Shown: piece after piece, positions 62,612-64,000 of the stretch
How positions within the stretch are numbered: the stretch's first letter is position 1
How the letters are laid out: every line of letters starts with the position of its first letter
Source of the DNA: Sphingomonadales bacterium Ga0077557
GTDB lineage: Bacteria > Pseudomonadota > Alphaproteobacteria > Sphingomonadales > Sphingomonadaceae
DNA: 64,000 bases
Assembly (NCBI GenBank): GCA_001464615.1
Contig: LNFI01000016.1
Coordinates: 248,001-312,000, forward strand
Reading direction: 5' to 3'
The notes under the pieces: model-generated
Database searches by the model: none
Told to the model about the DNA's origin: nothing
Seen by the model: the letters and a program-made list of their open reading frames with translations, nothing else
Translations under genes and position numbers: made by a program

Positions 62612-63448
62612 TTAGCCCTTCTTCTTGGCGTGACGCGAGCGGATGATCATCTTGTCCGTCGCCTTGTTATGACGGGTGCGCGCACCCTTGGTCGGCTTGC
62701 CCCATGGCGTCACCGGATGGCGACCGCCCGAGGTCCGGCCTTCACCACCGCCGTGCGGATGGTCGACCGGGTTCTTGGCGACACCGCGCGTCAGCGGGCG
62801 AATGCCCTTCCAACGGTTGCGGCCAGCCTTGGCAAGGTTCGTGTTGGCGTTGTCGGGGTTCGACACTGCGCCCACCGTCGCCATGCAATCGCTGCGGATA
62901 TAGCGCTGCTCGCCCGAATTGAGGCGAACCATCACCATGCCCTTGTCGCGACCGACGACCTGCACATAGGTGCCTGCCGAGCGGGCGAGCTGACCACCCT
63001 TGCCGGGCTTCATTTCGACATTGTGGACGATGGTGCCGACGGGCATCTGGCCCAGCTCCATCGCGTTGCCCGGCTTCACGTCGGTCTTCTTGCCAGCGAC
63101 AACCTTGTCGCCGACGGCCAGACGCTGCGGTGCCAGGATATAGACGACTTCGTCGCCTGGATATTCGATGAGCGCGATGAAAGCGGTGCGGTTTGGATCA
63201 TATTCGATCCGCGCCACGGTGCCTTCAACGTCCCACTTGCGGCGCTTGAAATCGATGATGCGATAGCGCTGCTTGTGGCCACCGGCGATGCCGCGCGAGG
63301 TGACATGGCCCTTGTTGTTGCGGCCACCGGTCTTGCGCTTGCCTTCGGTCAGCGCCTTTACCGGGCCGCCCTTGTGCAGACCGGAACGGTCCACCAGGAT
63401 CAGGCCACGGCGTGCCGGGCTGGTCGGGTTATAATGCTTGAGTGCCAT
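62612..63448 (-). CDS. rplB: 50S ribosomal protein L2
   Basis: Needed for subunit joining and peptidyl transfer. The 278-residue protein has [34 protein letters not shown] and the C-terminal [20 protein letters not shown] containing the essential histidine. It is 4 bases after rplW. Confidence 0.97.
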   Translation of the reverse strand: MALKHYNPTSPARRGLILVDRSGLHKGGPVKALTEGKRKTGGRNNKGHVTSRGIAGGHKQRYRIIDFKRRKWDVEGTVARIEYDPNRTAFIALIEYPGDEVVYILAPQRLAVGDKVVAGKKTDVKPGNAMELGQMPVGTIVHNVEMKPGKGGQLARSAGTYVQVVGRDKGMVMVRLNSGEQRYIRSDCMATVGAVSNPDNANTNLAKAGRNRWKGIRPLTRGVAKNPVDHPHGGGEGRTSGGRHPVTPWGKPTKGARTRHNKATDKMIIRSRHAKKKG

Positions 63449-63452
63449 TGCC

Positions 63453-63767
63453 TCAGATCCCCGTCGTCACGTCGATCGATTGCCCGTCTTTCAGGGTGAC
63501 GATCGCTTTTTTCACATCAGACCGGGTGTAGGGCTTGCCCTTCCACTTCTTGGTCTTGCCCTTCTGGACGATCGTGTTCACGCCAGTGACGTTCACGTCG
63601 AACAGCGCTTCCACGGCGGCCTTGATCTCAGGCTTGGTCGCATCGTTCGCCACGCGGAACACAACCGCGTTGTGCTCGCTCAGCAACGTTGCCTTTTCGG
63701 TGATGTGCGGCGCGACGATCACGTCATAATGACGGACCGCAATCGCTGCCTTTTCCTTCTTAGCCAT
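63453..63767 (-). CDS. rplW: 50S ribosomal protein L23
   Basis: Exit-tunnel protein that docks trigger factor and SRP, 104 residues; [22 protein letters not shown] and [20 protein letters not shown] are typical. Its start overlaps the rplD stop by one base. Confidence 0.97.
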   Translation of the reverse strand: MAKKEKAAIAVRHYDVIVAPHITEKATLLSEHNAVVFRVANDATKPEIKAAVEALFDVNVTGVNTIVQKGKTKKWKGKPYTRSDVKKAIVTLKDGQSIDVTTGI

Positions 63768-64000
63768 TAGTTCGCCCCTCCCGGGAGGGCGAAGCGCGCC
63801 TCCAGCTTTTCGACTGCCGCGCGCGTCAGCACGAGGGTGTCAGCCTTGAGAATATCGTAAACATTGGCGCCTGCCGCCGGCATCACGTTGATCTGGCGCA
63901 GGTTGCCGGCGGCGAGCGCGAAGCTTGCCTCGACCATGTCACCGTCGATCACCAGCGCCGTCCTGGCGTTGAAGGTGCTGAAGTTGTTGAACAGCACGGC
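63767..64000 (-). CDS. rplD: 50S ribosomal protein L4, 5' end cut by window
   Basis: The visible C-terminal 77 residues match L4 ([26 protein letters not shown], then [26 protein letters not shown]). The rest, with the long tunnel loop, lies beyond base 64000. In E. coli L4 autoregulates the S10 operon through the leader, which would also be outside the window. Confidence 0.93.
   Translation of the reverse strand, partial: AVLFNNFSTFNARTALVIDGDMVEASFALAAGNLRQINVMPAAGANVYDILKADTLVLTRAAVEKLEARFALPGGAN

Noticed and set aside
1-64000. tRNA, rRNA, CRISPR or riboswitch genes
   Set aside because: No T-loop or CCA-end patterns, no rRNA sequence, no regularly spaced repeats and no recognisable aptamer core were found by reading both strands. 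A covariance-model search was not possible.

Overview
The window reads as a chromosomal segment of a sphingomonad (order Sphingomonadales, Alphaproteobacteria). Support comes from the high-GC coding style, a DUF2794 gene, a TorF/Gcw_chp-type porin, an AhpC/AhpD/OxyR module, extracytoplasmic Tat cargo, and short interspersed inverted repeats of a type common in this order (core motifs CTGAGCGAAGTCGAAG and GTCACCCCGG). The genus cannot be fixed by eye. No tRNA, rRNA, CRISPR array, prophage or transposase was seen.

Layout. (1) 1-3.3 kb: tail of the phosphate regulon, pstA (cut by the window edge), pstB, phoU, phoB. (2) 3.4-27.6 kb: mostly single genes and pairs. These include an SDR enzyme, an amino-acid permease, a membrane-anchored glutamate-synthase-like FMN protein, a TetR repressor with three operator-like palindromes in front of a divergent membrane protein, a MipA/OmpV porin, cysE beside a TauE/SafE exporter, ahpD/ahpC/oxyR, a fasciclin protein, pgsA-moaD-moaE, an LplT-like MFS transporter, a two-component pair, a ferredoxin reductase, an HprK-like kinase coupled to pyrC, a TorF porin and a Tat-exported HisC-like aminotransferase. 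(3) 28.7-37.9 kb: a two-component system followed by a tightly overlapping redox operon: cytochrome b561, FAD/2Fe-2S reductase, small di-heme-type membrane protein, octaheme c-type cytochrome, P-type ATPase and AI-2E family protein. (4) 37.9-47.6 kb: guaA, an MscS channel/cNMP-domain gene broken by an in-frame amber codon, a coupled lipoprotein, a LysR/hydrolase divergent pair, an SDR remnant, a DUF427 protein and an S9 peptidase. (5) 47.6-64 kb, minus strand: the S10-spc-alpha ribosomal locus from rplD (cut by the edge) to rplQ.

The ribosomal locus is interrupted twice: an acyltransferase-3 gene lies between rpmD and rplO, and three unrelated genes (one on the opposite strand) lie between adk and rpsM. 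In each case a promoter-like sequence (NTGACA-N17-TAAGNG) sits just upstream of the resumed ribosomal block, which suggests the operon was split and re-supplied with promoters.

The best candidate for an undescribed system is region 3. The gene order predicts electron flow from NAD(P)H through FAD and 2Fe-2S to a transmembrane b-type cytochrome and on to a membrane-anchored octaheme cytochrome. It is probably controlled by the adjacent two-component system, because matching TGTCAG-N5-TGTCAG direct repeats lie upstream of both the regulator gene and the cytochrome operon. The physiological electron acceptor and the reason for the linked ion pump are unknown. Start codons were moved from the ORF track where ribosome-binding sites or domain boundaries required it. 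Two genes shorter than the track cutoff were added (rpmD and a 59-residue membrane protein).
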